This document shows positions 37,319 through 47,143 of a stretch of 64,000 nucleotides of DNA, in pieces. The notes beneath the pieces were generated by a model. That model did not search any database and was not told where the DNA came from. It saw only the letters and a program-made list of their open reading frames with translations. How positions within the stretch are numbered: position 1 is the first letter of the stretch; each line of letters starts with the position of its first letter. Origin of the DNA: Bacteroidales bacterium UBA1794 (lineage in GTDB: Bacteria > Bacteroidota > Bacteroidia > Bacteroidales > Bacteroidaceae); the NCBI GenBank assembly GCA_002315435.1, contig DCFW01000027.1, forward strand, positions 182,792 to 246,791, written 5' to 3'. Both the position numbers and the translations under genes were made by a program.

Positions 37319-40093
37319 TTAAAAATTAAAATTCAATTCCATTCCGAAATACGGAGATAAATTACGACGAACAGTGATGCCATTGGAGGTATAATTAGGG
37401 GTGTAGTCTATCATCTGATTGACAAACAAGGCCAATCGGGCTATTCGGCCTATCTCTTTCGTTGCTTTCAGATTGATAAACCCACTTATCGGTACACGAT
37501 TGAAACCTGTAAGATCATTGCTGACGCTCTTGGTCAACCACTGTAGTACTGCATCCTTGGCAGACTCAGATGTGTATGCGTGAAGAATACCATCCGTTGA
37601 TAAATAAGCTATCGGCGTACCATCCTGCCACTCTCGACGAGAAGCCGTGTACCAGGTCACTTGCACCGATGTGGAGAAGATTAATCCAAGCTTGGGTAAT
37701 TGGGTATCAAGTATCAGGTTGGTATTGAAACGATCTTTGACATAGCCATCATTCCAACGATACAACCCCACATATTGATCGCTTACAGCTGTATTGTTAA
37801 TCACAGTACTTACTGTGCTATATTCAGGTATACTATTGACATAAGTAGTGCGGTACCATCCGCCATTGAACGTGACTCCGGTGTGTAAACTCCGAATGCG
37901 TCTGAATCGGAATTGGAATTCCAGTCCACGTTTAAACACCTTACTGCCATTTTCAGTAAATGAATATCCATTCAGTACCGTGCGTTGGGCATAGCTCATA
38001 TTGGATATATCAGGCTGGGACGTAAGTGTACTACCGTCAATCGTGGAGGTATCATACTTTTTGTATGTAAAAGGCATATAGCGGGAAACGCTTCGAAATC
38101 CATCGGCCATATTCTCCATGAAGTAAGTTACAGTCATACTATTGCCTTGATAATCCGCATCTAATGTAACCTCCCATTTATAATTCCTCGCTGCTCCCAA
38201 ATGATAATTGGTCACATCCGTTATATAGGTCTGCATCACAGCTCTTCGATAAGCCGCATTGGCATTATAATAATTCATCTCTACGATGTCATTATACCAT
38301 TTTTGAGGATACAGTTGCTCCAACGTAGGCATGCGAGATGCCACTCCATATCCCCCTGACAATGCCAAATTAAAAGGTTTGCCGTACACTTTGAAAGAAG
38401 GAAAAGCCCAACGCATATTAACACGAGGATCAGTATACCATTTACCATGAAGCATATAATCACGTGCAATGCCCGGACGCGTCAACAATCCTATACCGGG
38501 AGCTAACCTAATGTGATTCTTACCAATAGCAAATGCTATATTATCTTCTGCAAACAAATATAAATTCTGCATTCCCGGAATACTATTGAATGAATAAGGA
38601 CGAGAATCCCATAACACAGACAATGGTCTGGATAGATCATATCTCAACCCGGTACCGTAATTCTTCAAATAATCCCAATTTGCTCCTGCATCAATGCGAT
38701 TAAGCATTCCGAATGAGGACAGCAGCCATTCACTTTTTATCTTCAATCCCGCATTGAACGGGCGACCGGTAACGCTGACATCTGCAGTATAAGAAGATGG
38801 TAAATAAACAGCATCGTGCTCACCTGCATCCATGTTGGTGGCAATAGCCACTAAACCCGTAGAAGACACATATCGATGTTGATAGATACGGTCGGCTTGA
38901 TAAGACAATGACGGAATGATTTCTAAAGAACGCCACGCACCTTTTCTAGAAGTATACAACAATCGAGATGAAAATTGGAATTTAGCATAAGACGATTTAT
39001 ATTTATCATCACGTCCTAGACTGATCTCCGGATCCACTTTCGAATTATCTATAGATCCGGTATAATCGACAGCCGGTGTCCAAAGCAGACTTCCACAAGT
39101 TGTTTTCCACAGTCTGTTGGCACGCAAAGAGAATGTAATACGTTGATAATTCTCCAGAGAGTTACGAGGATCTTCTTTTGAATTAAGATAACTCAAATCA
39201 GTATTCAGCAGCCATTTACCCACATAGAATCCTTTCCCCATTGAATAAAGTTTGCTATATTCATCTGATTTGAATCGTGCCGTAAATGGAGTTTTTCTAG
39301 CTATTCTATCAATCTTTACCAATCCGCTTGTCAAGTTGCCATACTCCACAGAAGGGATGCCCCGCACAATATCTACCTTTTCAATATTATCGGTAGAAAT
39401 CGTACGCATATCAATGCCTCTATTTACAGAAGAACGAGTACCGTCAGGACTGGAAGTGTCCAACTCTTGCAGATTGGCATCCTCATTTTGCGAAACCCCA
39501 TCAATAACAAATGCAGTACCTAAAGAAGATGTCTCATAATTGGAAAGAGCGGATGTAGATGCTTCACGAAGCCTAATAGCATTGACTCCTGTAAGAGATG
39601 GAGTCTGTGCATATCCCCCGGGCAAAAGTTCTAACAAATCAGTGAAGCTGCTGGGTTGAAGATGCTGCATGGCATCTCTTCCTATCTGTGAAGTGGAGGT
39701 GAGTCCATGCAACTCCCGAGCCGTAATCACGACTTCTCTCAGTAACTTGGAAATAGGAAATAAAAATAGGTTGATAGAAGACGGATATGAAGCATGAGAT
39801 ATTCTCACCTGCTTCATCGAATATCCCATATATTGGGCAGTCAATATGTAAACAATATCGGGATTCAATATAAAATCAGAGTTGCCGGTGGCATTGCTCA
39901 ATGAAGACGGCACTTCAGCGTGCTTTACCATTGGCACCAACGAAATAGAAACACCGGATAACGGTTGCCTTGAGGCTGAGTCACAGACGGTAACAGATAG
40001 ATTCCACTTTTTATTTTGAGAAGAAGCAATTCCCGCTCCATCAAACAACAGAACGACAAAAAGAATTAACTTGAAAGTTTTTATATGATCCAT
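37319..40093 (-). CDS. TonB-dependent receptor (non-SusC type)
   Basis: A 924-residue outer-membrane receptor and head of the operon. It has a signal peptide (MDHIKTFKLILFVVLLFDGA), a carboxypeptidase-regulatory-like domain (DSASRQPLSGVSISLV), a plug (LHGLTSTSQIGRDAMQ, IDGVSQNEDANLQ) and a large barrel that ends with the aromatic strand YFGMELNFNF. It lacks the SusC signature and has no SusD; the DUF4876 lipoprotein takes that place. Start at 40093 follows a well-spaced promoter. With the M16 protease in the operon, uptake of a peptide, protein or bacteriocin-like ligand is my inference. Confidence 0.9.
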   Translation of the reverse strand: MDHIKTFKLILFVVLLFDGAGIASSQNKKWNLSVTVCDSASRQPLSGVSISLVPMVKHAEVPSSLSNATGNSDFILNPDIVYILTAQYMGYSMKQVRISHASYPSSINLFLFPISKLLREVVITARELHGLTSTSQIGRDAMQHLQPSSFTDLLELLPGGYAQTPSLTGVNAIRLREASTSALSNYETSSLGTAFVIDGVSQNEDANLQELDTSSPDGTRSSVNRGIDMRTISTDNIEKVDIVRGIPSVEYGNLTSGLVKIDRIARKTPFTARFKSDEYSKLYSMGKGFYVGKWLLNTDLSYLNSKEDPRNSLENYQRITFSLRANRLWKTTCGSLLWTPAVDYTGSIDNSKVDPEISLGRDDKYKSSYAKFQFSSRLLYTSRKGAWRSLEIIPSLSYQADRIYQHRYVSSTGLVAIATNMDAGEHDAVYLPSSYTADVSVTGRPFNAGLKIKSEWLLSSFGMLNRIDAGANWDYLKNYGTGLRYDLSRPLSVLWDSRPYSFNSIPGMQNLYLFAEDNIAFAIGKNHIRLAPGIGLLTRPGIARDYMLHGKWYTDPRVNMRWAFPSFKVYGKPFNLALSGGYGVASRMPTLEQLYPQKWYNDIVEMNYYNANAAYRRAVMQTYITDVTNYHLGAARNYKWEVTLDADYQGNSMTVTYFMENMADGFRSVSRYMPFTYKKYDTSTIDGSTLTSQPDISNMSYAQRTVLNGYSFTENGSKVFKRGLEFQFRFRRIRSLHTGVTFNGGWYRTTYVNSIPEYSTVSTVINNTAVSDQYVGLYRWNDGYVKDRFNTNLILDTQLPKLGLIFSTSVQVTWYTASRREWQDGTPIAYLSTDGILHAYTSESAKDAVLQWLTKSVSNDLTGFNRVPISGFINLKATKEIGRIARLALFVNQMIDYTPNYTSNGITVRRNLSPYFGMELNFNF

Positions 40094-40109
40094 ACGATAA
40101 TTAATTGCA

Positions 40110-40140
40110 CAAAATTACCTCTATTAGCCACTTCTGCCAA
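40110..40140 (-). promoter_or_regulatory. Promoter of the TonB/M16 operon
   Basis: On the minus strand TTG (40138-40140) is followed after 20 bases by TAATTTTG (40110-40117), a full Bacteroides -33/-7 pair, 16 bases before the receptor ATG. The 5' leader would be very short. Confidence 0.65.
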
Positions 40141-40319
40141 TACCTACTATTCAGTAATTATCCTAGTGATATACCTAGATATAATTATGCGATATACCGT
40201 TCGGTATGATAATTTTGATTATTCTGTTGTATTTGCCTATGCGAGATTATTCGATAATGCAAAAATAAAGAGATATGAAGATGAAAAACATGACATATTA
40301 ACGTCATTTTAATACCATC

Positions 40320-40464
40320 TTTGTGCGAGCAAAGTCAGATTTATTCCGCCGCCATCCTTCAAATTCCAACTCACGATGCCCCCTTGGCTTTGGCTAAGCA
40401 CTTCCTACTATCAGGGCGTATCTGGGACTTGCACCCGTTAGAATATACCCATGCTGGACGAACA
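40320..40464 (-). mobile_element. 5' fragment of a group IIC intron
   Basis: Minus strand from 40464: GTTCGTCCAGCATGGGTAT, AACGGGTGCAAGTCCC, TTAGCCAAAGCCAAGGGGG, then GTTGGAATTTGAAGGATGGC and GGCGGAAT. This follows the domain I sequence of group IIC introns in the same order, and its first ~95 bases match the remnant at 31628. It stops near 40320 with no domain V, so only ~145 bases survive. It begins directly behind the terminator of the SusD gene, the typical IIC insertion site. The rest of the gap to 40093 has the receptor promoter and a small hairpin (ATACCGTTCGGTAT). Confidence 0.78.
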
Positions 40465-40466
40465 AT

Positions 40467-40500
40467 AAATCCCGGAAGCTCTATCCGAACTCCGGGATTT
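40467..40500 (-). terminator. Terminator after the second susC/susD pair
   Basis: AAATCCCGGA (40467-40476) pairs perfectly with TCCGGGATTT (40491-40500). It lies 46 bases after the SusD stop at 40546 and just before the intron fragment. Confidence 0.8.
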
Positions 40501-40545
40501 ACACCTTCCTATAAAATACTCGAAAGTATTTTTTTTAATGTTGCA

Positions 40546-42036
40546 TCAATTATATCCCGGATTTTGCTTATATAAATTGGATGAAGTCTGGATTTCGGTA
40601 GCCGGTACAGGGTAAATTACATAATCGGGTATCACTTCATCAATCGTCGTTATCCCATCACTTTTAATCCAACTATTCATCGTAGTAACAGCCATACCTT
40701 CACGAATTAGATCATTCCATCTCAAACCTTCGCCAAGGAATTCTTTTCTGCGCTCTTCCATCAAATCAGCCAATGTCACATTACTAACTGAACCCAATCC
40801 GGCACGCTTTCTCACCTGATTAACGATTGCATCTACATCATCTTGAGTACCGCTGGCACCATGCAAAATACATTCCGCTTTCATCAGTAAAATATCTGTA
40901 TAACGAAGTACAATGAAATTTATAGGCCAATCAGTTCCACTCGTTCCTTTTTTTGTAACATCCAAATATTTTTTTATAAAAGGCGAACTATAACTGAGTT
41001 GCACATTAAAAGTACTACGAGCATCAGTAGCACCATTTGTTCCTGATTTATAAGAATTCAGAAGATTCGTTGATACCGCAAAATTGCTGGCTCCCATACC
41101 GTTACCGTAAGTATTGGAAATTCCTATGCTTGTAAAATAGGCTACAGGAACAAGCAAGGAAGGAAAAGAAGCACCATTGGAACTACTCATATACTGAATG
41201 TCGAAAATCACTTCTTTGTTATCTTCATTGCTATAGGAAAAAATAGAAGAATAATCGGAAAGAAAAGCATAGTTATTACTATTCAATATTTCGTTAAATA
41301 GTGATAGCGCTTTATCATATTCTTTACTATCCAGCCCAGGTCCATTAATTCCATAAGTGGGTCCGGACTTTGTAAGATAAACCAATCCTAAAATGCCCTT
41401 TGCCGCATAAGAAGTAGCACGACCGACATCCGAACCGGTATAGGAAGCAGGCAGACTATCCGCTGCAAACGTTAAGTCTTTTATGATAAAATCGTATATA
41501 TCACTTACACTAGTCCGCCCTACAGTGGCGACCTGAGTTGCCGTCATAGGTTTATCTATCAAAGGAACTTGCCCAAACAACCGGACTAACTGGAAGTAGT
41601 AGAAAGCTCTAAGAAAACGGCATTCAGCCGTAAATCGAGTTCTGAGCGAATCACTGGATATATTACCTCCTTTACTGTCAAGAGCACTTAATACGTTATT
41701 AGCATCATAGATACCGTTAAAGTTCGTATCCCAAGCACTGGAAATAAAACTTGCGGAAGCAATATCAGGAGAAAAATTGTTGATGCCCTGCCAATCTCTA
41801 TTTCCATCAGAAATTACATTGAGATTATCACTACGCATTTCATCCAACCAAAGTACTTGAGCAGGGTAACTAGTGAGTTGTGCATAAACTCCATTAACGG
41901 CCTGGGTAAAGTCGTTGGTATTGGAGTAAAAATTGCTTGTTGTAATATTGGATACCGGTTCTTGATTCAATTCACTGTTACAGGAATCAAACAAAAAGAC
42001 CAATAGAACTATTCCGATATAATTAATGTATTTCAT
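40546..42036 (-). CDS. SusD/RagB-family lipoprotein of the sulfatase locus
   Basis: A 496-residue SusD-like surface lipoprotein: lipobox Cys19 (VFLFDSC), then NSELNQEPVSNITTSNFYSN, the SusD TPR core (ECRFLRAFYYFQLVRLFG) and the C-terminal LLMKAECILHG and EERRKEFLGEGLRWNDLIR blocks. It follows SusC by 41 bases and ends the operon. With the adjacent sulfatase the ligand may be a sulfated glycan such as mucin O-glycan, glycosaminoglycan or algal polysaccharide; the sequence does not say which. Confidence 0.95.
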   Translation of the reverse strand: MKYINYIGIVLLVFLFDSCNSELNQEPVSNITTSNFYSNTNDFTQAVNGVYAQLTSYPAQVLWLDEMRSDNLNVISDGNRDWQGINNFSPDIASASFISSAWDTNFNGIYDANNVLSALDSKGGNISSDSLRTRFTAECRFLRAFYYFQLVRLFGQVPLIDKPMTATQVATVGRTSVSDIYDFIIKDLTFAADSLPASYTGSDVGRATSYAAKGILGLVYLTKSGPTYGINGPGLDSKEYDKALSLFNEILNSNNYAFLSDYSSIFSYSNEDNKEVIFDIQYMSSSNGASFPSLLVPVAYFTSIGISNTYGNGMGASNFAVSTNLLNSYKSGTNGATDARSTFNVQLSYSSPFIKKYLDVTKKGTSGTDWPINFIVLRYTDILLMKAECILHGASGTQDDVDAIVNQVRKRAGLGSVSNVTLADLMEERRKEFLGEGLRWNDLIREGMAVTTMNSWIKSDGITTIDEVIPDYVIYPVPATEIQTSSNLYKQNPGYN

Positions 42037-42077
42037 TTGTCTGTATTTATTATATTATTGATCATAGAAGAGCAAAA

Positions 42078-45000
42078 TCAAAAAGTAATATTTACTCCCG
42101 CTATAACGGTTTTACTCAAAGGCATTGCACTGTAATCTCCGGGAATCTGATAACTGGAGTTTCCGCTAAGATTCGTATTCTGTGCTTCAGGATTGACTCC
42201 TCCTTTGTATTTATCTTTACTAAACCAGTTTTGAGCAGAGAGATACAAGCGCAAAGTCTTTGCCAACTTTGTTTTCAAATTATAGCCCAAAGTAATGTTC
42301 TGTATACGCCAGAAATCTGTAGAATAAATCCAATCGGAAGTAACATAAGGCACCGTGTAGGTGGCACCGAACTTGCCACGAGGAGCTTTATAATTTTGAT
42401 TTTGAGTGGTCCACCTGTCACGCCAAATGCCTAAGACATTCGCGGTAGTGCTACCAGAGAAATCAATAGCACGTCCTAAATAAGAAATAATAGAACCTCC
42501 ATGTTGCCCATAAGCCTGCACACTCAAATCAAAATTCTTATATTTAAATGTATTGGTTAAGTTCCAAGTATATTTAGGTGAAGGATGACCATAAACAACC
42601 CGATCACTTGACGTAATCGAATGATCACCGTTTCTATCGAAATATTTGGGATCACCCACTGTTTCATTCTTGATCTTTGCGACAGTAGGATCATCCATAT
42701 CCTCCTGGGTAAGTATACCAACCACTTTCGTTACATAATAACTGTACATAGGCAATCCTTCTTGCAATAGATAAGGTGCATTACTGCCACTGTATGCTGA
42801 AGGTATTTCTATGGAAGACCCTGCAGATCCTAAAGAAATGACTTTATTACTATTAAAAGCAATGCCGGCATTGGTAGACCATTGGAAATCGTTGGATGTG
42901 ATGTTTATCGTATTCAAGCCGATTTCCAATCCTTTGTTTTCAACTTTTCCAATGTTCTGGAGGCTAGAAGTAAAACCACTGGCTGCAAGTACCGGTACAT
43001 TCAACAGCAAATCTTTATTTTGTTTCTTATATACATCAAAAGTAAGACTGATTCTGTTGCTCAGTACACTTGCATCCACACCGGCTCCATAGGTTTCTGC
43101 AGTCTCCCACTTCAGCGAAGGATTGGCCAGCCCTGAGCTAACTCTGCCGGTAGCCACAACAGGAGTATTGCCCCCAAGACTATAATTGTCACCGGTTAGC
43201 GTAGAAATCGCATTGTAGTTACCAATATTATTGTTTCCTGCTTTTCCCCAACTTGCTCTCAGTTTCAGATCATTTACAAAACGCACATTCTTGAAAAAAG
43301 ATTCATCAGAGATTCTCCATCCTAAAGAGAGGGAGGGAAAAGTACCCCATCTATTGTTTGCTCCAAATTTTGAAGAAGCATCTCTACGAAAACTGGCAGA
43401 AAAAAGGTATTTACTGCTGAAACTATACTGCAATCTTCCATAATAAGAATAAAGTGTATTGTTACTCTCGCTGGTAGAACCATTAATCGTGACTCCGGAG
43501 GAATTAGCGATAGCATTATTCAGTGTATTGACCAAATCATTAGCATATCCACCGGCGGTACTCAATGAATAGTTTTCACTGTGAATCCAATTATACGATA
43601 TTCCGGCGACAGCAGATACATTGTGTTTGCCAATGCTGGTATTATAACTTAAAGTAGCCTCGTTCAGAAAATTTTGACTCATTAGTCCGCTGTAAGAACC
43701 CGATGAATTCTTCCCCGGATTTGTAGTACGTTCGGTTGCCGCTCCTACCGTGACATAATCGGACACATACTTCTTTGTATTTTGATTGACAAGATTATAG
43801 TTGATGCTTTCCTTGGCAATCAATCCTCTGAAAAGTTCAACCTGCGCATAGGCAGAAGACAAAACCCTTGATATTTTAGTCAGATTAATAGAATTTTTGA
43901 TATAGGCATAAGGACTGATTATCTTCGGACTGCTCCATTGGTAAGTTGAATAACTACCAGCCCCGGAAAGAAGTCCGGCACTTTCCTCAACCACCGGTGA
44001 TATCTGAGCGGCTTTCATTAATTGATTATCTTTACCTTCCGCATCAGGAGAATTAAGTTCAGAATAAGTCGGGGCCAGATTAATTCCTAATTTTATCTTT
44101 TGATTCACATTGGCCTCTACATTTGCACGCAAACCGTAATTCTTATAATCTGATTTGATCAGCGTTCCAGACTGATCTAAGAAGCTTCCGGAAATGAAGT
44201 AATGGACATTCTGGTTTCCTCCACTGGCTGATAATTCGTAATTTTGAACAGGTGCTGTTCTGAAAAGAGCATCTTGCCAGTCTACATAACGCAAGCCCGG
44301 ATGTCCGGGTAAAGCCCATCGTTCATCTGTCATATAAGAAGTATTGTAGCTAGTAGATCCTAAACCAAGGATTGTCCGTCTTTCACTATTTGTTTGATCA
44401 GCCGTTCGATTTTTGCCGGAATTAACCCAATTGGTATTGGCAACTTCCGTTGCCATATTCACCCATTCTTCAGGGCTGAGCAAATCAAGTTTTTTTGCGA
44501 CTTTACTTATTCCGGCATAAGCATTGAAAGATATTTTAGCTTTTCCGGTCTGTCCTCTCTTGGTATTGATGATAACAACTCCATTGGCTGCACGTGATCC
44601 GTAAATAGCAGCAGCTGCAGCATCCTTCAAAACTTGTACACTCTCAATATCACTTGGATTAATGCTGTTCAAGGGATTATTGGAGAAACCTCCGGCTGAA
44701 TTCTGGCTCTCCACATCAAGAGGAAAACCGTCAATTACATACAATGGTTCGGTCCCAGCCGTAACAGATCCCGATCCACGTACCATAATGCTCAATCCTG
44801 CTCCCAACATACCTGTTTGTTGCCGAACTTGTACACCCGGCATCTGCCCTATCAATGCCTGCTCAACCCTCGTTAAAGGTTTCTCTTCCAAGTTTTTTGC
44901 ATCAAAAGAGGTGACCGAGCCGGTGATATCTCTTTTTCGCTGAGTACCGTAACCCACTACTACAACTTCATTCAGTTTATTGGAGGTTTCCGTTAACGCA

Positions 45001-45356
45001 ACAGCCACAGGAGTTGTATTTTCACTGATAATAATTTCTTCTTTCTTATAACCCACATAGCTTATTATCAACGTAAGCGGAAACGATTGATTCACCTTTA
45101 GTACAAATTCACCTTTATCATTTGTAATGCTCCCGGTTTTCCCGGCTTTTACTGCTACAGAAGCTCCTGCAATTGCTTCATTGCTTTTGCTGTCAAACAC
45201 TTTGCCCTTTATAAAAGAGCTCTGCGCATGAGCCGCAAAAGGTGCGGCTCCAAGTAATATGAAAAAAATGCAGACACAAATCTTTACCCTCAGAAAAGCA
45301 GAAGCCCTTCTGACACAAACAAACAATACTTTTACCATAAATTTACTTTTACACAA
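42078..45356 (-). CDS. SusC/RagA-family TonB-dependent transporter of the sulfatase locus
   Basis: A 1092-residue transporter. The start at 45356 gives a long basic N-terminus before the signal core KICVCIFFILLGAAPFAAHA; Met7 (45338) is an alternative. Next come the carboxypeptidase-regulatory domain (FIKGKVFDSKSNEAIAGAS), the signature LNEVVVVGYGTQRKRDITGS, the plug (PLYVIDGFPLDVE, DAAAAAIYGSRAANGV) and the barrel, which ends KTVIAGVNITF. There is no STN domain. It is preceded by the sulfatase on the same strand (85-base gap), and an imperfect hairpin (CTCGCT 45361-45366 with AGCGAG 45395-45400) lies in the gap. Confidence 0.95.
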   Translation of the reverse strand: MCKSKFMVKVLFVCVRRASAFLRVKICVCIFFILLGAAPFAAHAQSSFIKGKVFDSKSNEAIAGASVAVKAGKTGSITNDKGEFVLKVNQSFPLTLIISYVGYKKEEIIISENTTPVAVALTETSNKLNEVVVVGYGTQRKRDITGSVTSFDAKNLEEKPLTRVEQALIGQMPGVQVRQQTGMLGAGLSIMVRGSGSVTAGTEPLYVIDGFPLDVESQNSAGGFSNNPLNSINPSDIESVQVLKDAAAAAIYGSRAANGVVIINTKRGQTGKAKISFNAYAGISKVAKKLDLLSPEEWVNMATEVANTNWVNSGKNRTADQTNSERRTILGLGSTSYNTSYMTDERWALPGHPGLRYVDWQDALFRTAPVQNYELSASGGNQNVHYFISGSFLDQSGTLIKSDYKNYGLRANVEANVNQKIKLGINLAPTYSELNSPDAEGKDNQLMKAAQISPVVEESAGLLSGAGSYSTYQWSSPKIISPYAYIKNSINLTKISRVLSSAYAQVELFRGLIAKESINYNLVNQNTKKYVSDYVTVGAATERTTNPGKNSSGSYSGLMSQNFLNEATLSYNTSIGKHNVSAVAGISYNWIHSENYSLSTAGGYANDLVNTLNNAIANSSGVTINGSTSESNNTLYSYYGRLQYSFSSKYLFSASFRRDASSKFGANNRWGTFPSLSLGWRISDESFFKNVRFVNDLKLRASWGKAGNNNIGNYNAISTLTGDNYSLGGNTPVVATGRVSSGLANPSLKWETAETYGAGVDASVLSNRISLTFDVYKKQNKDLLLNVPVLAASGFTSSLQNIGKVENKGLEIGLNTINITSNDFQWSTNAGIAFNSNKVISLGSAGSSIEIPSAYSGSNAPYLLQEGLPMYSYYVTKVVGILTQEDMDDPTVAKIKNETVGDPKYFDRNGDHSITSSDRVVYGHPSPKYTWNLTNTFKYKNFDLSVQAYGQHGGSIISYLGRAIDFSGSTTANVLGIWRDRWTTQNQNYKAPRGKFGATYTVPYVTSDWIYSTDFWRIQNITLGYNLKTKLAKTLRLYLSAQNWFSKDKYKGGVNPEAQNTNLSGNSSYQIPGDYSAMPLSKTVIAGVNITF

Positions 45357-45441
45357 GAACCTCGCTCTAAAAGTTCGTTAATGAACAAACTAATAGCGAG
45401 ATACTCATCCGTTTATACATACTGACATTAATAAAACTAAC

Positions 45442-46836
45442 CTATTTTTGATCGAATTCTCCCGGAAGCGGCCAATTGGGAGAAGGGACATGTTCCTTTT
45501 TCATAGCCTTATCAAACTCTTCAACAATCTTAGGATATTTCGAGGCTAAATTATGCTGCTCTGCCAAATCATTTTTGATATTATAAAGTTCTAGCGGTGC
45601 ATTCGGATGAATCGTTACTGCTTTCCAATCTCCCCGACGTGCTGCTCGTTGCTTTCCCGGGAATTCCCAATAAAGTATACGATGATCTGTATCGACCGAC
45701 CTTCCATAAAATAATGGCAAAATATTGATTCCGTCGATATGCTGCGGTGTAGGTGCTTTTGCTATAGCAGCGAAAGTAGGCATCATATCAGGGAAATAAA
45801 CAATATTATTGAGCTTTTGTACTTTCACTTTACCTGGTTGATTCACAATTAAGGGGACACGGATTCCACCTTCATAAAGTTGCCCTTTCCTACCTCGCAA
45901 TGAAGCATTGCACTTTAGTTCGGCAAGTGGTGCCTGCACAGCAGCTCCATTGTCTGAAGCAAAGATTACAAGCGTGTTTTTACGCAGTCCCAAACTATCG
46001 AGCTGATGTAGCAATCTTCCTATAGCGGCATCCATATGGGTAATCAGCGAGGCATAACGTTTCGTATTGCCTGTCCATGTTTTATTGCTATACCAAGTGG
46101 TATCATTAATATTATATGGCTCATGAGGTGCATCATAAGCAAGATAAAGGAAAAACGGGTTCTTTGTATTTCGCTTGATAAAACTAATAGCATCGTCAGT
46201 AGAGATATCCGTATTATGCTTTGCTCTTTTATCATTCTCGTTGGCTTTAATATTCTCTAATTTATAATTATTGAAACGCCAATAAGGATAATAATAAGGA
46301 TCATTACTGTATGATGTGCTAACAAGCCATCCATAAAACTCGTTGAACCCTCTATTAAGAGGAGTGGCTTCGGGATTAAAGCCATCTAAATGCCATTTGT
46401 TAACGATACAAGTCCGATAGCCTGCTGCACTCAAAACTGTAGCTATAGTTGTATCTGTGGGAAGTATATTTGCCCTGCGGATCTTCTTTCCCTCTTTCAA
46501 GCCTTCAAAACCTCCTGCTTCACAAAAATTATCACGAATAGTCGTATGACCAGTATTTCGTCCTGTCATTAATGAACATCGCGAGGGACTACTAATCCCT
46601 GAGCCGGCATAACATTGTGTAAATCGAGTGCCCGTACGTGCCAATTCATCTATATTAGGCGTTTTAATTTCTTTATTCCCGTAACAAGCCAAATCTCCGT
46701 AGCCCAAATCATCGGCAAGAATAAAAATGATATTCTGACGGCTCTCTTTCGCTTGTTTTTTTACTGCTTTATGCTGCGCTACAGTAAAAACAGAAGAACA
46801 CAATCCTAAAAAAGTGAGAAGATAATTTAACCTCAT
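45442..46836 (-). CDS. Ser-type sulfatase (S1 family)
   Basis: A 464-residue exported sulfatase; signal peptide MRLNYLLTFLGLCSSVFTVA. Metal ligands are in FILADDLGYGD (Asp42-Asp43) and FASDNGA; KWHLDG is also standard. The active-site motif is S82-S-P-S-R, i.e. the C/S-x-P-x-R formylglycine signature with Ser instead of Cys, which requires an anaerobic maturase; one is encoded just upstream. It should desulfate a glycan in the periplasm or at the surface. No carbohydrate-specific subfamily can be read. It is the first gene before SusC/SusD. Confidence 0.93.
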   Translation of the reverse strand: MRLNYLLTFLGLCSSVFTVAQHKAVKKQAKESRQNIIFILADDLGYGDLACYGNKEIKTPNIDELARTGTRFTQCYAGSGISSPSRCSLMTGRNTGHTTIRDNFCEAGGFEGLKEGKKIRRANILPTDTTIATVLSAAGYRTCIVNKWHLDGFNPEATPLNRGFNEFYGWLVSTSYSNDPYYYPYWRFNNYKLENIKANENDKRAKHNTDISTDDAISFIKRNTKNPFFLYLAYDAPHEPYNINDTTWYSNKTWTGNTKRYASLITHMDAAIGRLLHQLDSLGLRKNTLVIFASDNGAAVQAPLAELKCNASLRGRKGQLYEGGIRVPLIVNQPGKVKVQKLNNIVYFPDMMPTFAAIAKAPTPQHIDGINILPLFYGRSVDTDHRILYWEFPGKQRAARRGDWKAVTIHPNAPLELYNIKNDLAEQHNLASKYPKIVEEFDKAMKKEHVPSPNWPLPGEFDQK

Positions 46837-47143
46837 AACATATAATTTTTTATTAAATTCGGTATCATCGACAGATACGTTTACACCACAGCTGCTTCGT
46901 TTATTATTGATATCATGTAGACAATATCCTTTTTTTGATTACTTTTCTGTGATTACGAATACGTTTGCAAAGGTCAATTTATTTGCATGAAGCCACAATA
47001 CCCTTGTTATGGTATTTTAACTAACTCCTTAGAGGTACTTAATATAACTAAACATTGATATAATTAAATTAATCGTTAAAATAAAGCATGATTCTGCTAT
47101 ATCATATGAAAAGAATGAGACTTCTGCTTGTAAATATTATAGA
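46837..47143. other. Intergenic region between the maturase and sulfatase genes
   Basis: About 307 AT-rich bases. I see no gene, no clear terminator and no TAnnTTTG box on the minus strand; the closest is TTGACCTTTGC near 46975. Nothing further is supported. Confidence 0.4.

Noticed and set aside
40321..40575. An 84-codon frame on the plus strand beginning MCEQSQIYSAAILQIP
   Set aside because: It runs through the antisense of the group IIC intron fragment and the terminator; no homology is apparent.
42078..45356. Possible frameshift or phase-variable tract in the second SusC gene
   Set aside because: The frame is continuous over 1092 codons with all SusC parts in order; no long homopolymer is present.
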